DNA of 64,000 nucleotides from Monocercomonoides exilis (GCA_001643675.2 LSRY02000015.1:1256001-1320000), one strand, 5' to 3'; positions 31,001-43,000 are shown, numbered from the stretch's first letter. Numbers and translations: made by a program. Notes: generated from the sequence alone by a model not told the origin.

Positions 31001-31328
31001 ACGTGAGTCTATTTCACTTCATTGGCCTACCTTAAAGAAGCACAATTCTCCACATCACCAGCACCATCACAAACACTCACCTCATCATCGGGCATCCCCT
31101 CACAGTAGTTCTTCTCGTAAAAGCCGCTCACCTAATCCAAGGCACAAGCCTCCATTCTTCTCTCCGTATAAGCAGTCCTCTGCTCTCGGTGCTTCGTGCA
31201 TCCCACTTCAAAACCAGATGCCGCATAAGTTTGGAATTAGCTCTACTGAAGAAAACGACCTTTTGATGGAATTATGGTTTTTGAAGCATTGCATTCCAGC
31301 AGACGTGCAATATCCTGAGCAAGAATAG
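25068..31328 (+). CDS. Secreted/surface beta-helix repeat protein with one membrane span and long tail (2)
   Basis: One exon, 2,086 residues. Signal peptide MLIHKIFFFLCAVLYG. The ectodomain carries beta-helix phrases (GGAIFVKGT, GGGIYFSGSSYFQ, IGGGLYVCSSLQ) and a second module start LLYVDFSNESSKTPFCG (about 27070). Many N-x-S/T sites suggest glycosylation. The juxtamembrane domain ends ICKGTMLMPCGLRFC, like its neighbours. The span is FIAVVISVSCVLAVIVVLIS (about 29788-29847), followed by basic KRSKVK. The cytoplasmic tail is unusually long (about 480 residues), low in predicted order, rich in Ser/His/Pro, and ends with an ordered-looking NDLLMELWFLKHCIPADVQ. A similar but different C-terminal helix ends the upstream gene. 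It sits 290 bp downstream of beta-helix gene 1 in the same orientation, consistent with tandem duplication followed by divergence. Confidence 0.85.
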   Translation: MLIHKIFFFLCAVLYGLENEPDRNFSSSSISSVHDNEQAYQDSSKNPSCIHDNYIANSMNFNAKATNIHFSSQKQFLFLLRNTSAMAISLLFYQAPNSSCFLVAEDSNFEFRSSSFMSVNCFQSPFHISSSYLHLSNISFPFICTSLCVKPSNPKRKDFYNSLILESSSFFSNQLLGPLIESTHFAKLQIEHTSFINLTCKSSSNFLCREDSFHHEKETSFSTILFSSSSVERIFAPLSHTLVHIENSMHKSFITNCSFTSCATVYSNHQNITSSSSFSYDSFEKCESTKGGAIFVKGTNESEVITLKVDHCTFQKCNAQRRYDASGEGGSVYLCGAVTAEFTNSDFNRSTASEIGGAIFSIPLATEVEHASKTEAHSSSSSEASTSSSSSKYFSITTQSRPYSSKSLFKSSLSTASSIHPVLSIDSCLFRDCGSYIGGGLYVCSSLQPQITISTFSDALSVFKSKFLNCHSDITNLTKSRIGGGGIYFSGSSYFQMSETNFGECRASKRGGGIAMMLLVEESASRKLLSSTSAFSSVLSEDAEFTFKESFPFTYLIFDKSSAEDGADAIFDFASCSPEVSEALSQTSPFDKATCFSRLEDSRISVLINPSIPSTLSESEKDTSQNPPHCCKDNQEAKYNSFSEPIEEFGDSEYEIIQKDEWVPLPTLLYVDFSNESSKTPFCGHAKAKCQTICDAARTAEIKECSRPVEVILESASVDEPKGIEVFYYPVIFRPSDKLKNAVRAKAGSKTTYTSSAKSDQVPMRCATVNFVPATSTPDSLLNTNHYSVTLTDMCFNMKQSDQSSTENNFLIISQSDDESFFNITRCTLIATFSDPSSGIFESQLISVLATEIIINDFAVYNINSSTQFAAFVSQGSMTATSIKICQSNLTSTNVFFSFTSFKSLTLKNFTGSDLKGTLLRLVGIKNVTASIADIRVSRAGSITLMEAMGFSEFTMTDVRVEDCRANGTCICVVENGENVQHEGNGNKTPTTFKINSIYFCNVTSIGLMSISFSTVSAVINDVTIKSCNSGQMSYLAANINELQNFLAISNLAATTLTSQSQLISANLGNSFSLINSTISDCNYTYYGMCLQATPQTVINGNGTLLIEWGEWSNIITSYNFIVINNIEANVVFRHLTLRNIFTYYTPFFNFMMRNTLGNDKSNIIIDNCSLEDVRCVNASVPSLIYSLGMNSIRLNCTNAQFSNCIMNETSSMLIKISENPAFFRNCTFATGSVPISSNQIPIQLEHDQNLGQDSQSLNGQCGMLHSESNLQSSASLEDDYHCTWGTGIMYLIETNAQFEQCTFKGFCQGAIYATKSNVTVNSCLFEKNSAGLQKFPSMSRNVMCTDSGTLSMSDKDIPSYSTKRLINTEQELFSERKKQHFVGFDEYNDDAVINEANDVTYNFLTSHRDRLWISATNCNLTGTIQSFDYLLFKPALTEVQRSDDSSTGLSTLICKGTMLMPCGLRFCLKSFELDTNITKPISIFSFTQITNETCAMMILQTSTFTGAKPTTTISAGVAVMSDTGMQQSNWIEVQKGVLPKPVEPDEPDKPQNGSTKDKNEKMSIIPFLTQTQFIAVVISVSCVLAVIVVLISCFAFRKRSKVKNGINYQNNNGKSKQVMELQHGLDSSIEKDGTTSNKKGKKALPKVVNLCKIHQTPKKTYSERIKDWLNERNKYSSKGEKNWDNETEGSDLSIPLNINDNEIIEEKSKYLSGASNLVENEYTFVSLPSFKGFDGSIQSGPMKRKRSSKTEGDRDSIANSLLDTSSGNELQLGSVFDDCRSTVAFAKSACQQLDSLNLFPQTISAAGSALKEANVQEQKEKQHSTLLSASDSVNAANQMQCYSPPLVHVFKDGEDVVQSELTTPFPSSSDTSIPVLTNPSGESLSKNSTLHSKTNPNKKSSSRLSSSLSSTFSFPALSSSASSFISSSSFTPVSTFSTPSNTSSSFSINAHSHCISSSSSCSSHSPISSSEQHSLQRRESISLHWPTLKKHNSPHHQHHHKHSPHHRASPHSSSSRKSRSPNPRHKPPFFSPYKQSSALGASCIPLQNQMPHKFGISSTEENDLLMELWFLKHCIPADVQYPEQE

Positions 31329-32049
31329 AGTTTTAATCATCATTTAGTTAAATATTTGCTTTTATTTATTTATTTATTTATTTTTATTTTTATTTTTTAT
31401 TTCTTTTGAAAAAGTGGTATATTTCTGTATTTGGCGTTCACTGTTATTTTTTAATTGATTTGAATTTTTGCTGAAAAATTCTGGAGGAACTGTTTTCGTC
31501 AATTCGGTTTTAAACTGAAATATATGTAATTTGACGTTTCATACTTTTTTTTCAAAGCATGAGGATAAATTAATAATACCTTATACTCATTAACAAGCTA
31601 TTTTTTTTGTAATGTTTATTTAATGTTTAATTTTATCTTTGAAAATTTTTTTTCTATGATGTGTGACTCATCTTAAACACATTGAATGTCCTCAGGGAAG
31701 TTCGAAATTATCAAATTAGTTGATTATAAAACGAAAGCCCTGAAGATTTCCTATCAGTGAAACCAGTCTTTCGATTGTCTCAATTTTCCATATTGAATAA
31801 AAAAGATGATTTGATCCATAATAATTAAAAAAAAGTTGCAAAAATATAGCAACCATAAAAAATTATTATTTTGAAAAAAATATAAAACTTCAAAAAACAA
31901 TTCAATTTTTGGTGTGGATTAATAAGATTCTATCTCTGAAGATAATCAATTTTTCAATGACAATATTGCATTATTTATGATGCAATGAGGAATTCTTCAC
32001 CTATTTGTTGAAAGACCATCTTTTAATTCTGTAATTGTTGTTTTTGTTA
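31329..32049. other. 3' flank and AT-rich spacer
   Basis: AT-rich sequence between the stop of beta-helix gene 2 and the recognisable end of the transposase remnant. It has TTTA/TTTTA runs near 31361-31400. It may contain the untranslated end and terminal repeat of the mariner-type element, but I could not find a matching inverted repeat on the far side. Confidence 0.5.
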
Positions 32050-33060
32050 TTCCATCTTCGAAAACTCCACAGTCTCAACATTTTCCAAACATTTTCTTTT
32101 GGATAGAGATCTGGGGAGTACGGTGACCATGGAACGGTGTGAATTTTATTGTCTTCACAGTATTTTTTCTCGAGCTTTGATTTATGAATTGGTGCATTAT
32201 CATGTACGAATCTCCAAAAAAGTGACCACTTGGCATCAGCTCGCGGTTACAAAGTGCGCTTCAAAGTTCAAACATTATTATTTGAATTAATCTTTTCTCC
32301 AAATATGTAGCAAAATATTTTTCTTTTGAATATTGTTCCATGCAACATTTTCAAATATTATTCTCAATTTTAAATTTTCCTGTATTTTTTTGCATTGAAA
32401 TGAAAAATTTGCAATGAAATAATTGCAGTATAAGTTTGGAACAAACCTCGGTTTTTTTCATAATTGCAAAAATATTGTCCCATATTAACATATTTCTTTT
32501 GAAATTCAGACCAACTTTTCTCCACACCGTTTGTATTTGTCGAGGTTTCTGACTTTGATGATCAAAGGAAACAGCGTCATTTAAAGGAATCCATGTCATC
32601 CTTCTGCTATCTTGCCTATCAAGGTTGAATTTTTACTCGTCAGCAAAACAAATGTGTTTCCATTTGTTATCATATCGTTCATGGTGCTCAGCAAATACCT
32701 TTCTCTGTTGGATTGTGAAATCAATTTCAAGTTGTTTGTTTTTTCGAAGTGTGAACTTGGACGGAACATTGTGCAACAGTAATCGTGCTGTGGTGAGACC
32801 ACAATGGATTCCTGTCACCTTTGGGACATAACTTGCTGCATGTTTCAATTTTTCTTTCAGTGCTTTCTTGTCGATGGATCTGTTATTTCTTGTCGGAAAT
32901 GTTGGACACCAAAGTTTGCACTTGAATGTTCTTTGTGAGATAAGTTATTTTGTGTTTATGTAGTATAAGACGATTCTCTAGATGTTTTTGTCATTCTTGC
33001 TGATGCATTTCTTCTGAATCCTTTTGCCTGAAGTCTTTTGATTTTCAGCTATTTTTTCAG
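32050..33060 (-). mobile_element. Decayed Tc1/mariner-type transposase
   Basis: Minus-strand reading gives pieces of a DDE transposase in the right order. An N-terminal part (around 33040-32850) has IKRLQAKGFRRNASARM and RNNRSIDKKALKEKLK. The first catalytic region is WKHICFADE, then a stop, then KFNLDRQD (about 32665-32600). The second is RFVHDNAPIHKSKL (about 32210-32160), and the third is WSPYSPDLYPKENVW (about 32135-32080), which corresponds to the PYSPDLNPIENVW hallmark of Tc1/mariner. An in-frame TAA replaces the residue after FADE, and several frame changes separate the pieces, so it is inactive. Terminal inverted repeats were not found. Confidence 0.85.
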
Positions 33061-33115
33061 TGATAGTTATCGTGGCATTCTGAATTCAATGAATGTGAAG
33101 ATATAAGGATATCCT

Positions 33116-33172
33116 GACAATATTATATTATATTATATTATATTATATTATATAATATAATATTATATTATA
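33116..33172. repeat. TATTA/TAATA short tandem repeat
   Basis: A run of TATTA units switches to TATAA/TAATA units part-way and back, giving a self-complementary AT-only tract of about 55 bp. It is followed by a TTTC/poly-T stretch. Confidence 0.85.
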
Positions 33173-34031
33173 TTTTCTTTTCTTTCTTTCTTTTTTTTTT
33201 TTTCCAAAGTTTAAAATTTTTTGTCAGAAAACTTTGCGAACTTTTATTTCACAATTATTATTATAATTCACCTTTTTTTATAAAAAATATTGAGTCTTTT
33301 CAAAAGTTGGATGACTGTTTTATGTATTGAACAACAAACGAAGTAATTGTAATTACATTAAATGTCAAAAGCATCTTTTATCTGGTTCACAAAAACACTG
33401 AATGAGAGTCTGATATTGAACGATGAAAGTGCAATAGAAATGAACTTTCACAAAATATATCAATCGTGCTTGAAGAAACCTATCTTTATGACGTTTTGCT
33501 GTTTAAAAAATGATTGGAAAAAGACAGAAAAAATGCAAAAAAAAGTCTATGAACAAAAAATATGCAAAATCTGACTTTTGAAACAAAATGAATTGTAAGT
33601 ATTGCAAGTTTTCACATTGTCTGCATATATGTATATAAGATTTGAAGATCAAAACATCAACAACAAATAAACACAAAAATCAAAAAAATGCTCAACTCTC
33701 CAAAATGAAACAAATTTGTTCGAAATCAAAAATTGCCATTTTACATTTTTCAAATTCAATGATATTAAAATATCAATTCAATTCTTCGAGCAATCAGCCA
33801 CCCGCTTTTTGCTTGCGATTCGGAAACCGCAACAAAATTTCTTCACTGCGACTGACCAATTTCAACATTCACAATGCCATCACTTCTGTTTCTGCTTCGT
33901 CACACCAATGCCAACTTTCTTTCCCCTCTCCTCATTCGGTGTTTCAAATCGTTCAATCCACTCTCATTCGGTTTGTTTGTCGTTTCTATCATTCTTCCTT
34001 TTCCAGTTTTGTGCTCTTCAACCACAAACAA
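33173..34031. other. Spacer between transposon remnant and the large pseudokinase gene
   Basis: Mostly AT-rich. From about 33840 to 34031 base composition rises to that of coding DNA. On the minus strand the frame of the big gene continues open for 43 codons beyond its TAG, to a TGA at 33902-33900. A + strand frame (33642-34043) also crosses it but is low-quality and overlaps the big gene's end. I call no gene here. Confidence 0.5.
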
Positions 34032-37000
34032 CTACAGAAATGATGTGTCGCTGAAACTGCTGCTCCCAATATCGCTTCCTCTGCCAACATCGCTCACGTT
34101 TTCATCGTCGATTGCATCAGACGCTGTCACAACCACCATCTCTGCAGGAAAGTGCCCGAAGAACTCTCGCTTCAGCTCCACAAGTGTGGGTCTGCTCTTC
34201 GCCTGCAGCGTCACACACGCTTTCGTCGTCTCACCAAAACTGCTTGTCTCAATCACCCCCATGTTTGGCCTCTCCCCATTCTTTATCTTCTCTCCAGCAG
34301 TCTCAGCCTCATAATCTCCAAATGGGATCTGCAGTGTCAGGCACTCCCAAAGCATCATCCCAATCGAAAATGAAACCGATTCCTTTGTTGCATGTTTCTT
34401 TTTCCCATTCAGCAGCTCAGGCGCCTTCCACCTCAGACACTCTTTTTTGAAACTATCCTCATCCTCAAAGGCTGAAGAAGGAAGAGAGTCACTTTCATCA
34501 TCATCATTGCCACTGGCAGATGTCACAACTGTTGATGAAGAGATGGAAGAAGAGTCTGAATCATCATCAGACAATAAGTCAGAGCGCATCACAATGCAGA
34601 TGACCATGTGCTCGGAGAAAAGAACAATGTGTGGACTCAGATTATTCAATGATTGAAGAGGGTTTTCCATTTCATCAAAGGAGTGAAGAGCTCCATTCGC
34701 CACCCAGAACAGGATCTGGGCAGCTGTCCGTTCTCTTTCTTTCAATGTGCCAATCGCCATCTCTTTTGTCTTATTCCTCCCATGAAGAAGCATGAACAGC
34801 GAATCCCTCAAGTCAACAATCAGCTTCTCATGTGGCGATGAACAGGCCATTGCATCCACCAGATTCGACATCGATGAAGTGGTTGGACACAGATCCTCCC
34901 CTCGAACAAATGTGGAATCTGAATCAGTCGTTGAAGTGGATGAAATAGATGGCGAAGGTGTTCTCTTCCTTATCTCTTCTTCCTCATCTTTCTCCAACAT
35001 CCATTGAGGGATCTTGTCTGAATCCTTTCCCAAGATATATTCAGTTGATTCACTCTCAGAGAGAAGATGCTCTGATGACTCTGAATGTTGCAGATTCGTG
35101 TCATATATCCTCTTCTTCATCCTTTCCTCATTCTTCTTCTCTGCCTCATTCTCTGCTCTCCTCCACTGCTCCTCTGGTGACATCTCCATCGTCACCATCT
35201 CAAATGCCTTCGGATCCTTTTTAATATTATCATTCACAATCTCTCTCAGATCTTCTGCTTCATTCTTGATCTTCTTCCACCGAACAGCAAGAACAACTGA
35301 AATAACAAGAACAATCAAAAACAGAACAATAAATATCACTGCGATTATGAAAGTCCATGATGATTTCCTTTCTTTCTTTCCTTCAACAATCTTATCATCT
35401 CCATTAACCTTGGGTTCACTTCTGTTCTTTAAAACAACAGATCTTGTGTATGATGGAGCAGTCGCACTGCCAAACTTCACAAAACATGATATCTCTATTT
35501 CCTCATCTGCTTCTGTCACCTTCACCAGAGGAATCCTTGCATGCGCTTCCTTCTCCCACACAAATCCCTCTTCATCAAACTCATATCCCTCAGTCGCTTC
35601 TTCATCGCCTCTCCTGAAAATCACCTTCAGAGATAGATTGCACGGGAGCAGAAGCCCTCCCTTTGCGACGAGATGCATGTTCTCTCCCTCTTCTTTCATC
35701 TCCACCTCCTCAAGCTCTGGGATGAACAGCGGTGACGCTCGCTCAGCTGCAATCCCCAGCAGACTGCACCCTTCTTCCAGAATCCACAGCGAGCTGTTCT
35801 CTTTCGCTCCATCTCCCCCTTTCAAGCTCCTCAAATCCACCTCTCCGCCTCCGCTGCACCGAACATTCCTCCGAACAGACTCATATCCTGCAATGTGCAC
35901 TTTGTTCTCCACAAACTCTCCTTTCTCCACTCTCACTTTCCCGCCATCCACCAACAGCCCTCCAGCTCCGCTCTTTTCCACTCTTGTATCCCTCATCACA
36001 CCAGCACTCCCTTCAAGCTCAACCACTGACCCATTCCATTTGCACACCTCGCTCAATCCAAACAAAACTTTTTCCTCCTCCTCACATCCATTCTCTTCAC
36101 TCCCTTTCCCGCCACAGAACAAACATGAAACAATCTTCATGTCAGTGCAATGCCCAAACAGAGCAAGCTCCCCCTGCCTTTTCCCCTTCCACTCGTTCAC
36201 AAACGAGCTGTTGAACACCTCCACCAAACACCCTCCAACATCAATCTCTGCAATCCTCCCTTCTTCATCTCCAAACGACACATTTCCCAGCGAGCAAAGC
36301 AACACTTCGCAGCTGCCCATCCCTTCCTGCCTTCCCCCTACCTGCCAGCTCAGCCCCATTGCACGCCTCCCCACCTTCACCTCTTCCACTTTCAGCCTCT
36401 CAAATACAACATTCCCAGACACCCCAACCCCTTCCACCTCACAGACACACTCCACTTCGAGCTTGGCCACCTTCACATCAGAAATATACACCTCAGCCCC
36501 CGATGCCTCGATCAGCGTCAGATGCACTGCCGAAGCATCTGCCCCTTCCACTGGGCTGAACTCGCATCCTTCCAACGACACACTCCCCTCTGAGCATCCA
36601 AACAGGACACAATGGCCTTCTTTCATCACTTCCGCAAACTGGAATGCAAGCAGCCTCATCTCCACTGCTCCTCGGCACTCAACCACCCTCCTCCTCTCCC
36701 CCTCGATCTGCCCAGCAACTGCCACCTCTGCTGCTGCCCTTCCTCGCGACAGCACACTCACCTCCTCAAACTCCATCTCACGATCCACCACACTCTTCCC
36801 ATCCACAATCAGCCTGCTTTCCACCTTGTGCGACACATGCGTCAGCCCATACCCAACACTCAAGCACGGCTGCTCCACAACCCCACACTGCCGTTTGTCC
36901 TCCCCGTTCCTCCCTTCTGCAGAACTCACAATAATCGTGTCTGCATGATACACAAGAATCAGATCCAGCAGATCCATCGGCTCCCTCGACTGCTCGCTCC

Positions 37001-40000
37001 GGTCAATCCCCAAGATCGCATTCTGCCGCACAAACACATCCTCGTCAAAACTCATCCGGAAGTGCGTCTCGTTGATCTGCCTCCGCAGATTGTCGCACTC
37101 CACAAATACATCCCGCCCGGCAAACGCTGTGTTCGCCTCAAACTTCTTCGGTGCAATCAGCATCCCCAGCTTCCCTGCCCCGTCTGTCCGCACATACATC
37201 CCGCCTCCCCGCCCCTTCTCCGTCGAGCACCCGCACTTCTCCACTCGACACTCCCGCAGCTCATACCACCCATCTGCCCCAACCTCCACAAAAATCGCTC
37301 CTCCTTTCTCATTCCCAGCCCCTTCACACCCCGTGAACACACAATCCACCAGCTCCACCCCCTTCCCCATCCAGTCCAGATAGCTCACCACCCGGCTTCC
37401 ATCTCCTGCTCCCTTCACAAACTCAAACTCTGATCCATTCACCACCAGTCCCCGCTCTTCGCTGTTCCTCTCCTTTTGCTGCCTTCTCACTCCCGATTTC
37501 ACTCCAAGGTCTGCTCTTGATATTGTTGATGCTGATGAAGCAACCACCTCAATCACACTCCCCGAGCTTATGTTGCACGAGCTCACTCTCATCCCTCTCA
37601 CCTGCACAGACACTTCGTGGCTCGCAACAATCATGCTCCTTCCTACTGACACCGAATCTGCTCGGACATCCTCCAGCACCATCTGTCCTCGAACTGCCTG
37701 CACAAACGATACCTCCATTACGCTGTCTCTATCCCCATCCCACGACAGCTTACAGTCCTTCATCATCAGCATCCCACTCCTGCTGGTTACCAGAGACCCT
37801 TCTTTGTTTACAAACCCTGCCATTGCACTCATTGTAAGATATGACAGCTCCAGGTTTCCCTCTCCTTCTAGATGTCCGCCCTTCCCTCCTGCTCCCATCC
37901 CGAACACCATCTCGCTTTTCGCTCTCTTCTCATCACTTCCCCCAAAAGACACCACTTCAAAGTCTCTCACCTTGTACTCATCCCTGATCTCGCTCTTTTC
38001 CCCAATCACCATCTTCCTCTTTCCCTGCCCAGCCTCCATCTGCCCCATCCCTTTCCAGAACGTGTGGCACGGATCTGCCTCGCTTCCACATCGCTTCACA
38101 TCATGCCCGCTCCACGACACATGCACCATCCAGTTTTCATATCCAACCAGGAACCTGAACAAATCTGTGTCCTTGTGGATCCCATCGCTCCCAACAAACA
38201 GGTTGCTGTCTTTCTCCATCTCGCCAAATTCAAACACAAATGTCTCTTCATTCACACTCCCATTCAGATCAGCACACTCCAGATACACATTCTTCCCCTT
38301 CCATGCTTCATTTCCCTCAAACACAACTCCCCGCAGCGTCAGCAGGGATGCACTCCTCGCTTCGCTTCCATTCACATGCACAAACCCTCCTCTTCCTTCA
38401 CTCACAGAACATTTGCATCCTCTTGCATTTGTGCTTCTCAACACAGCCTTCTCTTCTCCGCTCAGCTCAATTTCCATCACTCCCCCTGCTCTGCTCCCCT
38501 CACTTGCAATACCATCCGCCTCCAAGCTCTCCACAACCACACTCGAATGCACAGCAAACGGCACCTTCTCAAACGACGCTCCCCTGACAGAGCAGTTCTG
38601 CACATTCAGCATCCCCTTCAGCGTGCTCACAATCCTGTGTCCAACAACCCCGCTCTCTCTCCACTCAAACCCCACATTCGACACATTCACCACCCCGCCT
38701 TCTGTTCCCAGAACCATGCTTTGCCCACTTCCAAACACCTGAGGAAGACTTATCACAAACATCCTCACACTCAGGCGCTCACCACTCCACATCACAGCTT
38801 CACATCCATCGCTCTTCAGCTCCGATTCAACTTGCATCTTCGCCTGCTTTGCTTCTTCTGCCTCAGGCCCACATATCATTGTTCCTCTCTCAAACACAAA
38901 GCAGTCACTCACCACACATCTGTCGCTCACCACAACCTTCTGCCCTTCTTGCCCACTCTCTTCCTTCAGATGCCCAATCCCACACCAAAGCGTCCCACAT
39001 GCAATCTCCTCTTTCCCACACCCCAGAACATCCATCCCGCTCCCTTCCGACACATGCACCTCATCTCCGCTGAACTTCACCAGGAACAGAAGCAAATCAA
39101 TACTCTCCCTTGCAAATCTTCCATTATCCCTCCCTCGCAGCTCCACTTTGCTCACCCCATCTTCGCCCACAAGCTCCATCTCAAACCGTTTCGGAAGGAT
39201 TGTTGCATTCAAATCCTCACACACCACAAACATATCTGCCCCTTCCCCTGCCCTGTTCCTCTCAAACGCACACCCCTTCACAGCAAAGCAATCTTCCCTG
39301 CTCTCCCCAACAACACTCATATACATCCCTCCTCCTTTCCCTTCACTCCCCCTTGCCTCGCATCCCTCAAATGTGCTGTTCTCAATAACAACCACTCCGC
39401 CTTCTGCAACCTCACACTTCAATCCTCCTCCATCCCCTTCTTCAGATACACATCCTGTGAACATCGAATTGTTTTCCACTCTGCATCTCTTCCCTCGCTT
39501 CACAACAACCCCGCTCCCCATCACCATCTCGCATCTTTCCATTGTGATCCCACTCATTTCCATCTCTGATCCATTCTCCCCATCAATCATCCCTTCTCCA
39601 TTTGTCTTCACATCCTCCACTGTGACAAACCCCAGCTCCACTCTTCCATCCCCAACTCTCACAATCCCTCCTCCACAAAACTCAATCCCTCTCACTGTCA
39701 CACGCTCAATCTGCATCTCTCCGCCTTTCACGTTCCCCACCCACACGCTAGCCACTGAAGATCCACTTCCTCCCTCGCTTTCTTCCCCATCAAACTCGCA
39801 GTCAACAATCATCACAACCCCAACACTCATCGCCACAAACTCTTCATTTTCTGATTCTGCTGGCAGTTTCACAAGAAGCTTGCTCAGCACAAGCGATGCT
39901 TGCTCCCCTCCTTCCACAACCTCCACATGCCCCATCCTCCCAACATTCATCACCCCCTTTGTGTTGCTCCCCCGGATCGTCAGCGACTTCCCGTGCCGAT

Positions 40001-43000
40001 TGATAGAACCATTCAGCGTTGCCTCGCTCTTCACCTGCAGCACAAACTTCGTCTCCCCCATCCGCCCAAACCCTCGCTCCACTGTGTCACACGGTGTTTC
40101 TGAAAACCCACACATATCATCACTCCTTCCTCCTGCTTCCACAAACACCACCTCGTTCAGCGATGGATACAGATACACAAATATCGATTGGCTCACATCC
40201 ACTGCTGGCTCTCCATCAACCACCCACAATCTCTTTCGTGCCTCTTCATCCTCCTCTTCCCTTGTCGTCCCACTCCAATACTGCACATTCAGCACAACCC
40301 GCGGCTCTGCACACACCACAAACACATCCCGCCCAGCACTTGCCGAATTCTCGCTGAATCCCATATCCTTCATCCCATATTTCATCTCCACGCTCCGAAA
40401 CCACACATACATCCCTCCTCCAAACCCGCTCTCTGATGGAGCCAGACACCAGCTCACTGTGCTCTCCTGGCACAGCAGAGTCCCTCCCGCAAATACCTCC
40501 ACATAGCACCCTCCCCCTCTGATCCCTCTCCCTGTGCTCCCCTCTGTCAGCGTGCAGTTCTTCATATCCACCACCTTCCCATTCCCCACCTTCCACACCA
40601 TCATCCCCCCATTTCCCATCCGGCGCTTCATCTGCCTCACACTCACGTTCCTCATCTTCAACGAGCACTTCTCTTCCACCACAGCCACACTGCTGTCTTC
40701 CTGCTCTCCACCCACCACACTCGAGTTCCCTATCACCACTTCTTCTGCCTTTCTCCCAACTACAAGCCCAGAGGCACCAACTGTTTTCACCCCTTCAAGC
40801 TCCATCCCCTCAATCACCCCACATGCCCCTTCTCCATCAAACTCCATCATCCCTTTCCCTTCAAACTCAACATATTCAACACTCAGCTTCTCCAAATTCA
40901 CCTTCCCTCCAATCACCACAACAAACGAATACATGCACTTTTCTCCACTCACCCTCATCTTCATCCCGCATTTCCTCACTGCCAGCTCCTTCTCCTTGCA
41001 CACAAACAGACTCTTCCGCTCACACTCAAATCTCGAAGGCACACAAAACACCACCCGGCTCACCTCAACCCCCATCTTCACCTCAATCAGTCCATCCCCT
41101 GCCTCCCTTCCATCCTTCTCAACAATAATCTCCCTCTTTCCCTCTCCTCCATGAATCTCCATTTCTCCTTCTCCTGCAAGCACCATCCTCTCCAAAAACA
41201 CAAACGATTCCTGCAGCACCACATCCGCCTTCCCTTGCACACTTCGCACCTCCCCCGCAAACCCAATTGTGCTGCACGGATACCACTCATACCCGCAAAG
41301 CGGATAGTCAACCCCACTTTCTCCTCCCACATACACTGGTGCCATCCATTCTCCCACAAACACTGCAAGCGGCACTGTCATGCTCCGCTCAACATCATAC
41401 CCTTCAAACTCTCCCAGCCTTCCTTCCTCTCCAGGCATTTCCAGATCCATCTTTTCTCTTCTGACCAGTTTCACCAGATCCCCTCCCATAACATACACAT
41501 TGTCTCCTCCACTCACCCCATGGTTCTTTTTCTCTCCTTCCTCAAATCTCACCCCAAACACTGAAAACTCACTCCCTCCATTCACACACTCCAAATACAT
41601 CCCTCCCCCATATCCTCCTTCACCATCCCCTTTCTCTGCCTCACACATCCCCATCGCTGTCTTTGCCTCTGTCTCTGTGCTTCCCACACTCAATGATCCG
41701 CTCCCACTCACCTCAACCCACATTCCTCCTCCGTTCCCTCTTCTCGTTTTGCTCCCTTCAATCTTCACCTCGCTCACCACTGCCACCTCCCCATCCCCAA
41801 CAGCCATGCTCACAACTCCTCCATCTCCTCCCTCAATCGCCACTCCACTGAATGAGCTGTTCTTCACCTCCACCAACTTTCCATGGCGATCCCCAACCAC
41901 GCCACACCCAGTGCTGCTCCACCCGCTCACACTGCAATTCCTCATCTTCAGCTCTCCCTTCTCCAAACACTCAAACATCCCCTTTGCCCCTTCCCCTCCA
42001 ACCATGCTCGCCTTCATCCCCCTCACTTCGGCACATCCTCCACTCCCAACAACAACTCCCCCAAACGAGGAAAACACAACCGAGCATATCTCCATCTCAA
42101 CCACCGTCAACGAACCTCTTTCCACCACAAACAGCCCAAACTCGCAATGATCCACATTCTCATCACAGACTGCTTTGCACTCCTCAAACAACCCACTCGC
42201 TGTGACAAACCCAATCAAAAACACTCCCTCCTTCATGCCATTCAGTGTTTCCTCCAGCACAAACTCAAGCTGCCGCATCTTCACCACTCCTAGCACCTCA
42301 ACCATCCCACTCCCTCCGCTCCCATCACCAACCATCTTCATCCCCACACCTTTCACAGACCCCCTCACAACATATCCATCCACACTGTCCAGCACAAGAT
42401 CCTCATCCACACTCACCCCCGACACAACCTCCACCACTTTCAGCTTTCCCACAATCCGCCCCAGTGAATACCCCACACTCCTGCACATGTAGCTCCTGAA
42501 CCCACACGCTGTCGTGTCTGTCCCGCTCTCCGACACATACACAGCCACAGGAGGTGCCAGCAGATAATACCCCAGCGGGATCACAACACTTTGCTCTTCC
42601 TCCTCAACTCCTTCCATCTCATTCTCATCAAACTCCTCTCCAACTGCTTCAAAGAATGGCAGCCGCTCCAAAACAATGCTCTCTCGCAGCGATGGAGACA
42701 TCACAAACACATTCCTCCCATGCTCTGCCCTGTTATCCTCAAACACTGGCTGCTTTATCACAAATTCAGATCCAACACTCTCCAGCACCAGATACACTCC
42801 GCCTCCCTTCCCTTTCTTTCCCATCACTGGTGCAGCGCACCCTGCAAATGTACATTGCTCCAAACTCATCTGGCTCGTCTCTCCCACCTCTCCATACACC
42901 CCTCCTCCTCCTCTCTTTTCCATCTCCACCCCACAATTCCTCAGTGTGCAGTTGAATATCACCACTTCATTTGTCTTCCCAGCCTGCCTCTCAACATGCA

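Noticed and set aside
19864-31328. Bacterial polymorphic membrane (autotransporter) protein origin for the beta-helix genes.
   Set aside because: There is no autotransporter beta-barrel. Each has a eukaryotic-type signal peptide, a single span and a cytoplasmic tail. Similarity is limited to the generic beta-helix repeat, so transfer is not supported.
33642-34054. Overlapping + strand frames of 112-133 codons.
   Set aside because: They run through the 3' flank and antisense to the end of the giant gene, with no domain, signal peptide or consistent composition.
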